A model generated the notes under the pieces. The model saw only the letters and a list, made by a program, of their open reading frames with translations. It did not search any database and was not told the DNA's origin. Positions 46,171 to 58,519 of a DNA stretch of 64,000 nucleotides are shown piece after piece; the stretch's first letter is position 1, and the number at the start of each line of letters is the position of its first letter. Source of the stretch: Cynocephalus volans (Eukaryota; Chordata; Mammalia; Dermoptera; Cynocephalidae); assembly GCF_027409185.1 (NCBI RefSeq), contig NC_084463.1, positions 41,890,407-41,954,406 of the forward strand, in the 5' to 3' direction. Made by a program: the position numbers and the translations under genes.

Positions 46171-49100
46171 TCTCACTAATAACTAACTGCATCATCTACT
46201 GGAACAGCCTGACCCACGTACACTTTCAGGAACATTTCACTGTGAACACATCTGCTCTTTTCCTGCCATCACAGATGCCCTGTGCGGTGGCAGGTGTCAT
46301 GTCAGAGCATTTTCTAAGAGTCAATGTAAGGGGTGTGATGGAAAGGAAAATACGCTACAATATATTTTTTTAAATGTAGAGCTATTATGACTTTAGACAG
46401 TATCATATTTATGCCAACTATCTGCAAATAGTTCAGTGAAATTAAGAAGTCATACATAGGCCAGATAAATTCTGTCATTAGGACTTAACTACAAAAATGA
46501 GTAACCCACCGCAACAGAGTGTAAGCAAAACAAATAAAAAAAAAAATAAAATACACTGGTCCAATAACACTCACAGGAAGAGGCAAGTGGTGAGGGCCTC
46601 AGCTGTGTCTAGATTGCCTGGACATAGGACAGCAGGACACTCTGCCGACAGCTTCACTTCACCCCATAACCAAAGATGCCCATGCAGCTCCAGGCCCCAA
46701 AACAAACAGGTCTGTGATTACCACCATCACAGAGGGCATGGGGGACTCACTCCCCACCCTGGATGAAACACCATGCAGGGCTGGGCATGCAGCAATATGG
46801 CTGTCACATGTGGGTTATTGGCACCCCTGAGGTCACAAGGTTTATCTGTTACTAGGGGAATGTAGGGAAGGAATGCTGGGCAGACAAATGCAACAGCCAC
46901 TCCAAATGATAACTCAGTCATCCATGAAGATCACATTTCAGTTAAGTGGGTGTTGTGGAGTGAATGTTTGTGTTTTCCAAAATGTGTAGTTGAAGCCTGT
47001 AGGATGCTGGTCAGAAACCACTCCATTCTCATGGCCTTCAGAGCTAGGGCTTCAATAGTTACAATTTTTTTCCTGCATAAGTCACTTAACAGTTGAGGAA
47101 GGGACAGGACCAGAAGGCTGTGTACATAGGATAAAGGGAGTGACACTGACAAGCCCAAAGATAAGCAACAGGAGGCTGCAGAGTGCCTGGAAATCTTTCA
47201 GTTCTGCGGCCTTTCTCTCTTTGGGCATAGCTCCGCATTTGTCCCTAAGTCCCTTATAAGCTTCACCTCCTCCCACCCCACCCCTGGGATTGTGGAGATA
47301 GTGGCTGCACAGCACTCAGATGGATCAATACTCCACCCAGTACCTCTAAGTAACCACCCACTGGTCGTCATCATCACCATCATCATCACCATCATCATCA
47401 TCATCTCCTTGTGAACTGTATGGGGTTGGCTGCATTCTTCAGTGTCAAGGTATTTTCTCAGTTTGGTGGGCATTACACTATTAGCTCACACTCATACAGC
47501 CCCTACACTGGCTGTGGGTGATTCCTACACTAGCAATGGATGAAAGGAAATACAGCAGGGGTAGTAAGTAGGGAGCTCTGGGATGTGTAGGGTTCTGACA
47601 GCCATTCCATTGGCTTCCAAAAATATCCATATGTTGCACCTGCTGAATTCCTAAAATGTCCAAAAGCCCTCACCCCTGGACGTTCAGCAGATCAATGGGA
47701 AAGCAGGAAGAAAACAAGTAAAATACATCAGCAGGCATGTTCTGGCTTGTGAGCAGTGCAGAAATGGAGATAAATTGGACATGGACAGTGTGGTAGGGAA
47801 CAGACGAATGAGGGGTCAGCCGATACCAGCCGTACAATCATACTCATTGGTGAGCGTGGTACAAAGAAAAGACAGCACTCCCAGGCATGTTGCAGAGTCA
47901 GTCTTTAAATCCCTGTCTCCTGTCCCTCCTCTGGGGCCTGCAAAGCTCACCACCATATGCCCTAAAACAAGTGACAAAGGACACAGGGTCTTTCTTACAT
48001 TGTGTCCTGCACATCTAACCCATCTGACAGCATCGATTTTAACAGCTACTCTATGACATTACACTCTGTTTTGCACCTGTGACCGCGAGTAGGGAAGGGC
48101 ACCATCACCTGCACACAGCTGGCATTTCTAAATCACATACAGAGATGTAATTTTCAAACCATCAACTTCACACATTTTAGACAGGCCATTTAAACTCAGT
48201 GATTTTCATTAACTTACCCCATTTAGCAAGGAGCACTGCACACCCTGGTGACTCCTGTTCACTGGAGTTGCTCCTAGTCCCCACCACCAGAGTGTGGAAG
48301 GGACATCAAAGGAAGCCTGGTCAGCGACCCCGCAGGGGGATGCCACCCGTCTTCTGTTCTCGCCGGGCTCACCTGCTGCACCCACCGGACCACACTGGTC
48401 CGCACCAGAGTGCCCCAAATATCCTGAAAGCTACACCCCAGGAGGCTTTCCTGGGGGTGCCACGCTAGGAGGGTGGTCACCTCAGGGATCCCATGGACTG
48501 TGTGCGGGGCACCTGGAATCCCTCAGGTTCTTCAGGGAGAGTCGCCCAGCCCCAACTGCACTGCACCAGACCGTGCTCCAGGCGCCCCCAGAAGGGGTGA
48601 CCCATCCCCTGCCCCCCAGTGTCCCTCGAACCTGGAGCCACCAAGACCCCCCCACCTCTACCTCTCATCTCAGGCACCCACCAAACCTTTCAGGTGACCC
48701 GGGTTGACCACGCCAGCACACTTGGCACACCAGGTGCCTGCCGTGCACTTTAGACCCTCTGAATTCTGCGCCCTCGCGCTCCCGCCCTGGCACTACTCAC
48801 CCTGGTGACCCCCACTGTGCCCAATTTTTTCCAGCATACCTGGAACCCTTGCCCCATGTCCCCATATGGCTTGGACCTCCCTCCCTGGAGACCTGGGAAC
48901 CCACTGAGCCCCTAGCATCTTCTTTGCCACCTCCGGTGTCTGGGGAACACTATGCAGAGCCACCTGCGAGCCCAAGGTGGACCTGTTCAGAACAGGCCTG
49001 GAGACTGTCCTCGCACTGCTGGGGACAACACTCTTTCTCTTGCTGGGCCCTGCTTTGTCCTTCCCAGCCTGGACTCGCCTCTCCCAACCGCTCATGTTTT
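46171..49100. other. No gene; includes a GC-rich block
   Basis: 46171-48190 is mixed DNA. 48200-49090 is GC- and CpG-richer and might be a CpG-island relic, but I see no promoter elements, exon or protein similarity. Confidence 0.45.
47367..47406. repeat. (ATC)n microsatellite
   Basis: TCATCATCACC-type trinucleotide repeat, about 13 units with interruptions. Confidence 0.9.
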
Positions 49101-50810
49101 TTGTTAACGTTGCTGCTGAATAATTTTTACACAACAAAAGTTCAGCTATTTCAAGTGAACAATGGGATGATTTTTACTAAATCTGCCATCACCACGATCT
49201 AAGTTTAGAACTTTTCTAACATCTCGAAAAGATCCCTCGTGCCTAATTCTATTCTACTAAGAAGATATATTACATTAACTGATTTTCTGATATTAAACCC
49301 ATTTTACATTCCTGGGATACATCCCATTTGGCCCTTTTAATGTGGTTTGCTAATACTTTGATTGGGGAGGATTTTACATCCATACTCAAGATAGACGTTG
49401 GTCTGCAGTTTTCTTGTGGTGTCCCTGGCTTTGGTATTGGAGAAATGTGGGACTCAGTGATGAGACAGGAGTACTGCCTCCTCCACTATGTTCAGAAAGA
49501 ATTCGTGAAGGACTGGTGTCATCTCTTTGTTCAACATTTCGTAGAATCTCCAGTATAGTTATCTGATCCTAGGCTTTCCTTGGTGGGAAGATTTTAAATT
49601 ACTAATCCAATTTCTTTACTTGTTATGAATCTGTTCAGATTTTCCATTTCTTAAATCAGTTTTGGTCATTTATCTCTTTCTAGGAGCTTGTTCATTGCAT
49701 GTTCATTTCATCTAAGTTGTCTAAATTTTGGCATAAAAGTGTTCCAAGTATTCCCTTAAAATCCTTTTACTTTTTATTTATTTTCTTAAATTGAAACATA
49801 ATTGATTATACATATTTATGGTGTAGAGTTGACCATTAGTATTTGTGTAAGGTATGTGATATTAAACCAATATCCTTAACATGTTCACCATTATAAATAG
49901 TAATTATTCTTTGTGTCCCTTACCCAATTATCCTCTAACCCCCTCCCTCTACCCCTTTCCCACCTCTCCTTTAATAGGTATCCCTTTCACATGATGATTT
50001 CCATTTCTTTGGGTATATACCCAGCAGTAGGATTGCTGGATCATATGGGAGTTCTATCTGTAGTTGTTTGAGAAACTTTTAAGAGATTGGTGTCTCCTTC
50101 ATTTCTGATTTTCGTAATTTGGCCTTACTCCCCCACCCCCCTATCAGTAAAGCTAACATTTAGTCAAATCTTAAAAAACTCTTTAAAGAACTTTTGATTT
50201 CATTTGGCATTCTCTATTTTTTCTGTTTTCATTTCATTTCAGTGATTTCCACGCTTATCTTTATTATTTTCTTTCTTTTGCTTGGTTTGGGTTTAGTTTG
50301 CTGTTCTTTTTCTACTTTCTTAAAGTTGAAGCCTTGTTGATTGAGTTTAGCCCATCTATTCTAATATAGAAGGCATCAAGGGTATACATTTTCCTTTAAG
50401 CACTGTCTTAGCTGCATCCCATTCCTTTTGATATGCAGTTTTCATTTCATTCAGCTCAAAATACTTTCTGTCTTTGCGATTTCTTCTTCCACACATGGAA
50501 TATTTAGAAGCGCATTGTTTAATTTCCAGGTAGTTGTGGATTTCCCAACTTTTCTTTTATTATCTTTTAATTAAACTCTGCTGTGGTCAGAAGACACACT
50601 TTCTATGATGATGCCAGTCCTCTTAAAGTTGAGATGTGGTTCATGGCCTGGCATATTGCTGATCCTGGAGAAATTCCATGTGCAATGAGAACTGTGTGCA
50701 TTTTGCTGTGGTTTAGGAGAGAGTTCTATTATATCAATGATTGCACCATTAGAGTTTAATTTATGGAGGTGACTGAATGACAGCATAGAGAGCCTACTGC
50801 TATTAGATGA
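49101..50810 (-). mobile_element. L1 fragments, mostly minus orientation
   Basis: 49230-49700 and 50100-50760 are reverse-complement L1 ORF2 ('ctgcagttttcttgtggtgt' near 49402, 'agctgcatcccattcctttt' near 50410). 49770-50080 is L1 3'-end text ('ctttgggtatatacccagca' near 50008). Several copies are joined. Confidence 0.75.
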
Positions 50811-51165
50811 ATGTATTACTTGCATTTCCCAAGAAAAGGGAGCATACAATGCCACACAAGACCACATGGGGAAGCACCAGGGTCAGTCAGAAGACAGAAA
50901 GGACAAGGGAAAGTGTAGCACAGAGCCTTTATTGGGGTTTCTCTGGGAAATACAAGGCAGGGCAGGGTAAACAGCCTAGGCCTGGCAACAGCCAATAATT
51001 CTGGTGGGCTTTGGGCAGAGAGGTAGTCCCCAGATGTCTGACAGCTGGCTGTGGGGTGATGCAGGGGGAATATTGGCCCAAGCTTTTCTGCATTTCAGTA
51101 TTCAAAAATCAATTAATAACCTGACATAGCAACAGGCTAGAGAAGAATAATCAGATGATCATATA
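50811..51165. other. No gene seen
   Basis: Short unassigned DNA between L1 copies of opposite orientation. Confidence 0.4.
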
Positions 51166-53690
51166 ATCAATGCAGGAATAGCATTGACTAACCATTTATG
51201 ATAAAAATTCTCTGAAAAACAGAAGTAGAGGGGGAACTTCTTCAACTTAATAAAGAACATCTGCCAAAAAAACCCCTACTGCTAACATTATGCTTAATGA
51301 TGAAAGGCTGAATGCTTTTCCCTGAAGATCAGGAACAAAATAAGGTTCTCTCATCTCACCACTCTCATTCTGTATAATGCTGGAAGCTCTACCCCATAAA
51401 TAAGTTGAGAAAAGTAAATAAAAGCCATAAGACCAGAAAGTAATTTGAGAAAGGGAAATAAAAGCCCTAAGATCAGATAATAAACTATCCCTATTTGCAG
51501 ATGACTTAGTTTTCCATGTAGAAAACACTAAGCAATCTCTAAAGGAAAACAAACAAAAAACTTCCTGGAATAAGTAAATTCATTAAGGTCTAAGACCACA
51601 AGATAAATCAATTGTACTTTTATCCTAGCAATAAACAAAAGGGCACCAAAATTAAAAATAAAATATCATTTAAAACAACCCAAAAACAGAGTATTTAGGT
51701 GTAAAGACTATAAAACAATCAAAATTTTTATGTTAAAAACTAGAACACTGATTAGATAAATTAAAGGCCTAAATATGCAGAAAACAACAAATGAAATAAA
51801 TGAAACAAATTCCATGACAAATAGAGCCAGGGAAAGGCCATGAAGAGAGGGTATTCATGCACAAATGCCTGGTAACAAAAATTGTGAAAAAAGACCAGAA
51901 AACCACAACCTTGCACAGAGGCATCTGTAAACTTACAGTAAAATTACTTCTGTGAGAACATCTGCCCAGCAACTCTCTGTCCACTCTCACAAGGGCATCA
52001 CTCTGGTTATTGATCCTTCTAGCCAAGAAAGATTATTCCAAAACAATTATGTAATCCTCCATCATTTTTTCTTTAAATATCTTTGTCATCCTTTACCTTC
52101 CTGAATATGCACATAGTTTATTATGGCACAAATATTTGCATTGCAATGCCCATTCCCAACAAAAAAACCAATGTTCTTTCAGAGACCCTCTCTGTTTGTT
52201 ATTAGTTTAACACAGACATAGGCCCACACAAATATGACCAACTGATTTTTAACCAAGTTGCAAAAGCAATTTAATGCAGGAAAGACCTTTTTCAACCAAT
52301 TCCTGATGCAATTGGTCATCCACAGTCAGAGAAAGTGAACTTTAAGGCTCACACTTTATACAAAAAGGATTCAAGAGGGATCAAACTAAAATTTTTGGAA
52401 AAAATACAATAAAATTGTTGGGACTTAGGGCTGGGCAAAGAGTTCTTAGATTTGATACCAAAACAAAAGGGGGTGGGGTGGTGAATTGAATGTCATCAAA
52501 ATTAAAAACTTTTGCTCTGTGACTGACCCCATTAAGAGGATCACAGAAAAGCTATAGAATGGGAGAACATATTTGCAAACCACATGTCTTGTTGAGGACT
52601 TGTATTTACATGAATAGAGAACACTCAGATTCTAACACTAAAATGCATAAGCAACACAATTAGAAAATAGGCAAAATACATGTCCATCATTGCACTGAAG
52701 AAGATATATCAGTGGCAAATAAGCACATGAAAAACATTCAACATCATTAGCCATTATGAAAAGGCAAACTAAAACACCATGGGAGATCACTACATACCTA
52801 CAAGAATATCTAAAATACAAAATAGTGCCAACACTAAATGTGGGTAAGGATGCAGAGAAACTGGTCATTCAGACATTGATGGTGGGAATGAAAAATGGCA
52901 TGGCCACATTGGAAAACATTTGGGCAGTTTCCTATAAAACCAAACATGCAGTTACCATATGAACCAGCAATAGCACTCTCAGGCAGCTCAGGCTGCTATA
53001 ACAAAATAGCAGAGGCTGGGTGGCTTAACCAACAGAAATGTATTTCTTACAGTTCTGGAGGTTGGAAGTCCAAGATTAAGGTGCTAGCTGGGTTCAGTTC
53101 CTGGTGTAATCCATCTTCCTGGTTGGCTGACAGTCCTCTTCTCGCTATGCCTTCACATCGTGGAGAGCAAGATAGATCTAATGTCTCTTACTCTTCTTAT
53201 ATGGGCAATAATCCCACTATAGGGGTCCCACCCTCATGAACTCACCTAAATCTAATTACTTCTGAATGATGCAATCTTCAAATACCTATAAGATTGGGGG
53301 TTAGGGCTACAACATATAAATTTTGGGAGGAAACAGAAACATTCAGTGTATAAAAAGCACACTCAATCATTGATCTCAGAGAATGAAAACTCATGTTCAC
53401 ACAAAAATCCATACATGATTATTCACAGCAACTTTAACTGGAACCTGGAAACAACCCAGATGTCCTTCAATGTTTGCATGGTTAAACACACACTGGTACC
53501 TCCATTCGGTGGAATAACTATGCAGCCATAAAATGTGCAAACTATGGATACACTCACCCTCAATGAGTATCAATTATGCTGAGTGAGAAGGCTAATCTCA
53601 GAAGGTCATACGTGAGCACTGTTTGATCCCATTAATAGAACATTCTCAAACTAACAAAATTATATAGATGGAAAATAGTTTTGAGGTTGC
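51166..53690 (+). mobile_element. L1 fragments, plus orientation
   Basis: 51260-51780 ('ctaacattatgcttaatgat' near 51282) and 52200-52970 read as L1 ORF2. The ORF2 end continues at 53346-53690 after an LTR insertion. 51780-52200 is less clear. Confidence 0.75.
52975..53345 (-). mobile_element. MaLR-type LTR inserted in L1
   Basis: 'gctgctataacaaaatagca' near 52992 and 'cttacagttctggaggttgg' near 53047 are reverse-complement MaLR/MLT-type text. L1 text is interrupted at 'ccatatgaaccagcaatag' and resumes after it. Confidence 0.6.
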
Positions 53691-54240
53691 TAGCAGGAAT
53701 ATTCACCCCCTTTGCCCTCAATCAGGTGTGCTTTGGGCACTTTTACAATCCTTCTGAGTAGCTCAAGGGCTGGCACAGTCTTTTTTTTTTTTTTTTTTCC
53801 TCTAAAGTCTACTTGATGAAGAGCTTCTGTGCCCTTGGTGGGGTGTCTGCCATTCCACACTGTCCATCCCATGTGTAACATCTGTCACATGTCTGCCTTA
53901 TAACTTATCGGGTGTCTCTTCCCTTAGGAATTTGCCACTGTTCCCCACTTGTTAGACAAAATACTCTGAGTGATGCCACAGCAACCTGAGTAAAGTATCT
54001 CCTTGTGATATTGTGAAATGTGTTTGGAGTTCATTCCCATCTCCTGGCATACAACTCCTAAAATCCTTGGAATCTCCAAAGTGATGAGTGTCTTTTTGTG
54101 CACTAATGACTTGACTGAAGGCTGAGAGCCCATAGCAAGTTTCAGGATGGGGGTTGTTACTTTCAGTCCCACCTTCCAACCTCCAGGGAGGAGAGAGGGG
54201 CTGAAGGGTAAGTTGATCACTGATGGCCAATGATTTAATC
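53691..54240. other. No gene seen
   Basis: Unassigned. Contains a poly(T) run at 53781-53798 that may be the tail of a minus-strand retroposon. Confidence 0.4.
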
Positions 54241-54720
54241 AATTATGCCTTCATAAAAACTCAAAAGGACTGGGTTGGAGAGCTTTCAGCTAGCTGAACA
54301 TGTGAGGGTTCCCGGAGCTGTGCACTCATGGAGAGCAAGAAAGCTTGGTGCCTCTTCCCCCATATCTCACCCTATGGATCTCATTATCAGTATCCTTTGC
54401 CATGTCCTTTAAAATGAACTGGTAAATGTAAGTGTTTCCCTGAATTTTATGAGCCTCTTTAGTAAATTAACCAACCCTCCCAAGGGGGCTCTGTGAATCT
54501 TGATTTATAGCCAGTCAGTCCAAAGCACAGGCAAAACAAACTGGTGCTTGCAATTGACATTGGAAATGGGGCAGTTTTGAGGACTGAGCCCTCAACCTGT
54601 AGCCTCTGATGCTATCTGGAGGTAGATAATGTCAGCATTGAGTTGAATTACAGGACACCAGCTGGTATCCTCTGCAGAATTAGTTGCCTACATGGTGTTT
54701 GGGGAGAAATCACCACACAC
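54241..54720 (+). mobile_element. ERVL-like LTR
   Basis: 'agttgaattacaggacacca' near 54641 and 'ctgatgctatctggaggtag' near 54607 recall MLT2/ERVL-type LTR text. Boundaries are approximate. Confidence 0.4.
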
Positions 54721-55329
54721 CTGCTGTCACAGCCTGTTCTGAGAGTACACTGAGTGCAACTGAGTTTGTTTCTTTACACACCTGAATAAAGAACATCCCT
54801 CATTCTGATGTGCTTATGTGCCTTGAATTTTCCATTTTTGGAGAAAAGTCCTTTTTTACCCAATTCTCTTTGTTCACATTGAAAGAATGACTGTTAAGTC
54901 TGGAAGCCTGAGGATATTGCCAAGCTCTCTGCAACAGTGTCCATCACAGAACTGGACAAGCCAGCCAGGCCTATGAGGTAATCTTTCCTGCAAGGTGGTT
55001 ATTCTACCTGTCCATACATGCTTCCTCCCTGCTCAGTGGTGACTTGGAATTGGGAACCTACTGTAGGTACTGAAACCAAGAAAAAATCATCCTGAACACC
55101 CCCACTAATCACTACTACATTTTGTCAAATCCACAGTATAGCAACAAGTGTGAACAGGTGAGTGCTGCCACCCCGCAGGAGGGAGATGACAACACAAGAA
55201 AAAAAAAGTGCTCTGTGTCCTGATGACCAGTGGCTGTGGTCAAACACACAGAGGCTGTTACAGAACAAGAGTAAGTCCACCTGCCCTGTGCACAGCTAAG
55301 GCAATCACTGACCACCAAGATTTGCAGGC
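54721..55329. other. No gene seen
   Basis: Unassigned. Confidence 0.4.
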
Positions 55330-55690
55330 AAGAAAGCATAGGTTTTTACTGTAGGGCCATAAAACCCTCACTCCAGGGGGTTCCTGCCCTGTATCCAGAG
55401 ACTAAGAAGGATCTGAACAAACAGGCCTTGCTAAGTCCCCCCAGGTTATTACCATAGGTCAGACCCCTTGTCCAATCATACGTGTGCATGACTGTCTATG
55501 CTTCATCAAACCCAAGCATAAAAATAGATGTCCCCATTTCTTTTGGTCTTGATTTCTGAGGCCTCCATTGGCATGTGAAACTTGTAACAATTTATTATGC
55601 TTTTCTCTTGTCAATCTGTCTGTGCTATGGGGCATCAGCCATGAATCTTGCAATGGATGAAGAAAAGACACTCCTTCCCTCCCCTACATC
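55330..55690 (+). mobile_element. ERV1-like LTR fragment
   Basis: 'catttcttttggtcttgatt' near 55535, 'tgtaacaatttattatgctt' near 55583 and a closing 'cctaca' are of U3-R-U5 style for class I LTRs. The family is not named. Confidence 0.45.
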
Positions 55691-58204
55691 AGCACTGTGG
55701 GGAAATGAGTAAATGGTGCTTTAGTGATTGTTGGGTGGCCACACATTGGCTCTCAACCAACTGCAATGCAAGAGAGAGGTAAAGGCAGTGTTTGGGAGAC
55801 TTCAAGGGGGATGGTTATTTCAAGTTTGGAGATGTCCTGGTTCAGTAAGATCCAAGGGCACGTGTCCAGTATTTGGACACAGTGGTCTGCAGATGGGGAA
55901 ACAGGCAAGCTGGATTTAGCATGTGGCACTCACTGAATCTCTGAGATTGGTTTGGAACCAAGAGGATAGAGTCTGCTACATACCCCCTCCAGCCCTCCAA
56001 GAATGCAGTTGTGGTCAAGCAAGTCAGGCTTGTTGCTGGTGACTCCCAAAGAGAATGCACCTTCCACACCAGGAAGCAGCTCAGTAAGAGGGTGTTCAGA
56101 AGAGAGGACTACACTGCTTCGGCTCTGGTTGGGCACTTTCAAAGAACACTTAAGCAGATTCCTTCTGGGTTTGATGCTCTCAGAAAATGGGACAATTCCG
56201 TGATTGGGTGTCTCAATAAATTTTACCCGCTGGTAGAGTGACTTAAACCTGGTGAAGAGTCAGTAGTGACGCACTTTAGGCAAGAGTGGGTTTGGCCTTA
56301 TTTCCATCTGTGCTGAGACATAATATGAGGTGGCCTGGTTTTGTCTGAGAGGGACCTCATCTGAGGCTGATGTCCTGCAAGACAGTTTATGTCCAAGAGA
56401 AGGACATCCCTGCCAACTTCCAGATGTCCCAGGCTGTGCTCTGGTCTCAAATTTCCTTTCTCTTGTCCAAGGAAAAAAACATAAGGGCAAGATGACTGGG
56501 TGAGAAAGAACCTGAGGCAGCCTTTCTTAAGGTGACAGTGCACTTACCCCACAGCCCAGTAATTCCATATATGTGGGGAGGGCCCTCTTCTCCCCTGCTG
56601 CCTTCAAGCAACTTCATACGAAGGGCACAGCTGTGGTTTCTGCCAGCTCCTGCTCCATGTGCTCAGCAGCTCCAGCCTGGAAGCACCTGGGATTCAAAAT
56701 GGTAAGAGCATTTTTTTTCTTTCTCTCATCATGGCTTCTCCTGCCTTCATGCACTCCGTAGGTCCCTCCTCTTCTTTCCCTGAGCTCTAGTGGCTCCAGC
56801 TTGGCTGCTGTTGCTTTTTAACCATTGTAAATTGGTTGATTTTGCGGGGAGAGTGATGCTAGAGACTGTCTATTCTGCCATCGTGACCAGAAGCCCCAGC
56901 TACAAACTTTAGAAAAAATGAACTTCTCCACATGAGACAGTTTGGTAAAAATGGTAATAAAATTTACATTTACTGGTTGAGTAGAAAAAAGTATGTAGAG
57001 CAATATGTTACAATTAATATACTTAACAAGATATAAAGAGGCTAGTTTGGCATTTAATCTAATAAATCCAGATGTAAGTCAAAATATTTATTACGCTAAG
57101 TGAACGTATTGACTAACATTAATGCCAGGTTACACTAAGTAAAATTTGTTAAGAATACTTATATGCATAAACCCTACATACTTGAGTGGGGTGTTCTGTG
57201 CACTGTAGTATGTATAGCAGCATCCCTGCCCTCTAGTCACTAGATAGAGTAGCACCTCTATTTATCACAACCAATAATGTCTCCAGACATAGCCAATTGT
57301 CTCCTGGCAGAGAATATCACCACTTATACTTAAACATTGATAGTCAAATATTTTTTAAAATTACTTTTGATAGTATTTTAACCTATTTGAAAATTTACAC
57401 ATGTATTATATAAGCTGATAGTTTTCCCTTCATTTCAAATTCTTGGATATATAAGGAACTTGGAAGATTTGTTGAAAATGTTGACATATTAAAGATATTT
57501 ATAAACATTTACTTTATTCTCAGCATTCAGTAAGGTGCTTCCTAATAAGTTGTTCCCAATTTTTAGCACTGTAACTCCCCATGCTTTTTTTGATTTTTCC
57601 ATCAACTGACTTCAGAATAAAAGGTGGCAAACACAGGTCACTCTCCCATGTGAATCTTCTCATCTGCAAGAACTGGTAACTTCTCTTGGGAAGTCCTTAG
57701 AGTCAATTAGCTACAGTTGGCTGGTTGTCTTCTAATGCAAACAGGTCACACATACAATGGCTCATCAGAGTAAATGTTTATTTCTCACTCATATGAAGTA
57801 CAAATGGAAGGTTTGGGAATAAAGGTGGGAAGACTCCTGCCTTCTACAATCAATTCCTTCTGTCTTAAATCATAGTGGCATTCTCCCACCTGGGCCTCTC
57901 AAGACCACCGTGAGGGTCATGTGCACTTTGGTCCCAGAGGGCATAAGAAACCAGAAAGAACTGCATGGACCTTTTCCTGTTGCCAGCCCTGAAAGTAATG
58001 TTCATCACTTGTGTCCCTATTCCTCTGGATAGAGCTCAGTTACATAGTCATGCACACAATAAGAAGAGGCTGAATATGCATGCTAAGTGTGAAAAAGAAA
58101 GGAGAGTGTTTGTGCATAATACATAGCTAGTCTCTGCCATACAGGATATCTCCAATGTGAGTTCTCAGATGTCTGCTGAGGTGTGACTTCTGACAGAATA
58201 GGCT
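55691..58204. other. No gene seen
   Basis: Unassigned DNA, AT-rich to the right. It lies 3' of the zinc-finger gene on the minus strand, so part could be its 3' UTR or flank. Confidence 0.45.
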
Positions 58205-58500
58205 TCCACACTTGTTAGTCAGCCTTCCACATTCACAAAATTTACATCCAAGAATTCAACCAACTGCTGATTTAAAATGTGTGAAAACAGATAAAAAAAT
58301 ACTATAATAAAAATTATACAAATAACACACCCTAAGAACTACTCATACTTTTTGCATTTTATTCAGTATTATAAGTAAACTAGACATGTTAATTAAACAG
58401 CACAATGTTACAAAAATACTATGCCACATTATATAAGACTTAAGCATTCACAGCCTTTGGCATGACGGAGAAGTCCTGGAACCCATCCCCTGTGGTAACC
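58205..58500. mobile_element. MER2-like (Tigger) MITE
   Basis: 'ttcaaccaactgctgattta' near 58256 and 'tgtgccacattatataagac'-like text near 58421 follow the MER2 pattern ('caaccaaccgcggat'... 'ataagggacttgagcatccg' in consensus as I recall it). It lies just past the finger array on its 3' side. Confidence 0.5.
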
Positions 58501-58519
58501 AAAAAGCAGCTGTACATTT

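Noticed and set aside
47198-47473. Methionine-rich open frame
   Set aside because: It is the translation of the (ATC)n microsatellite.
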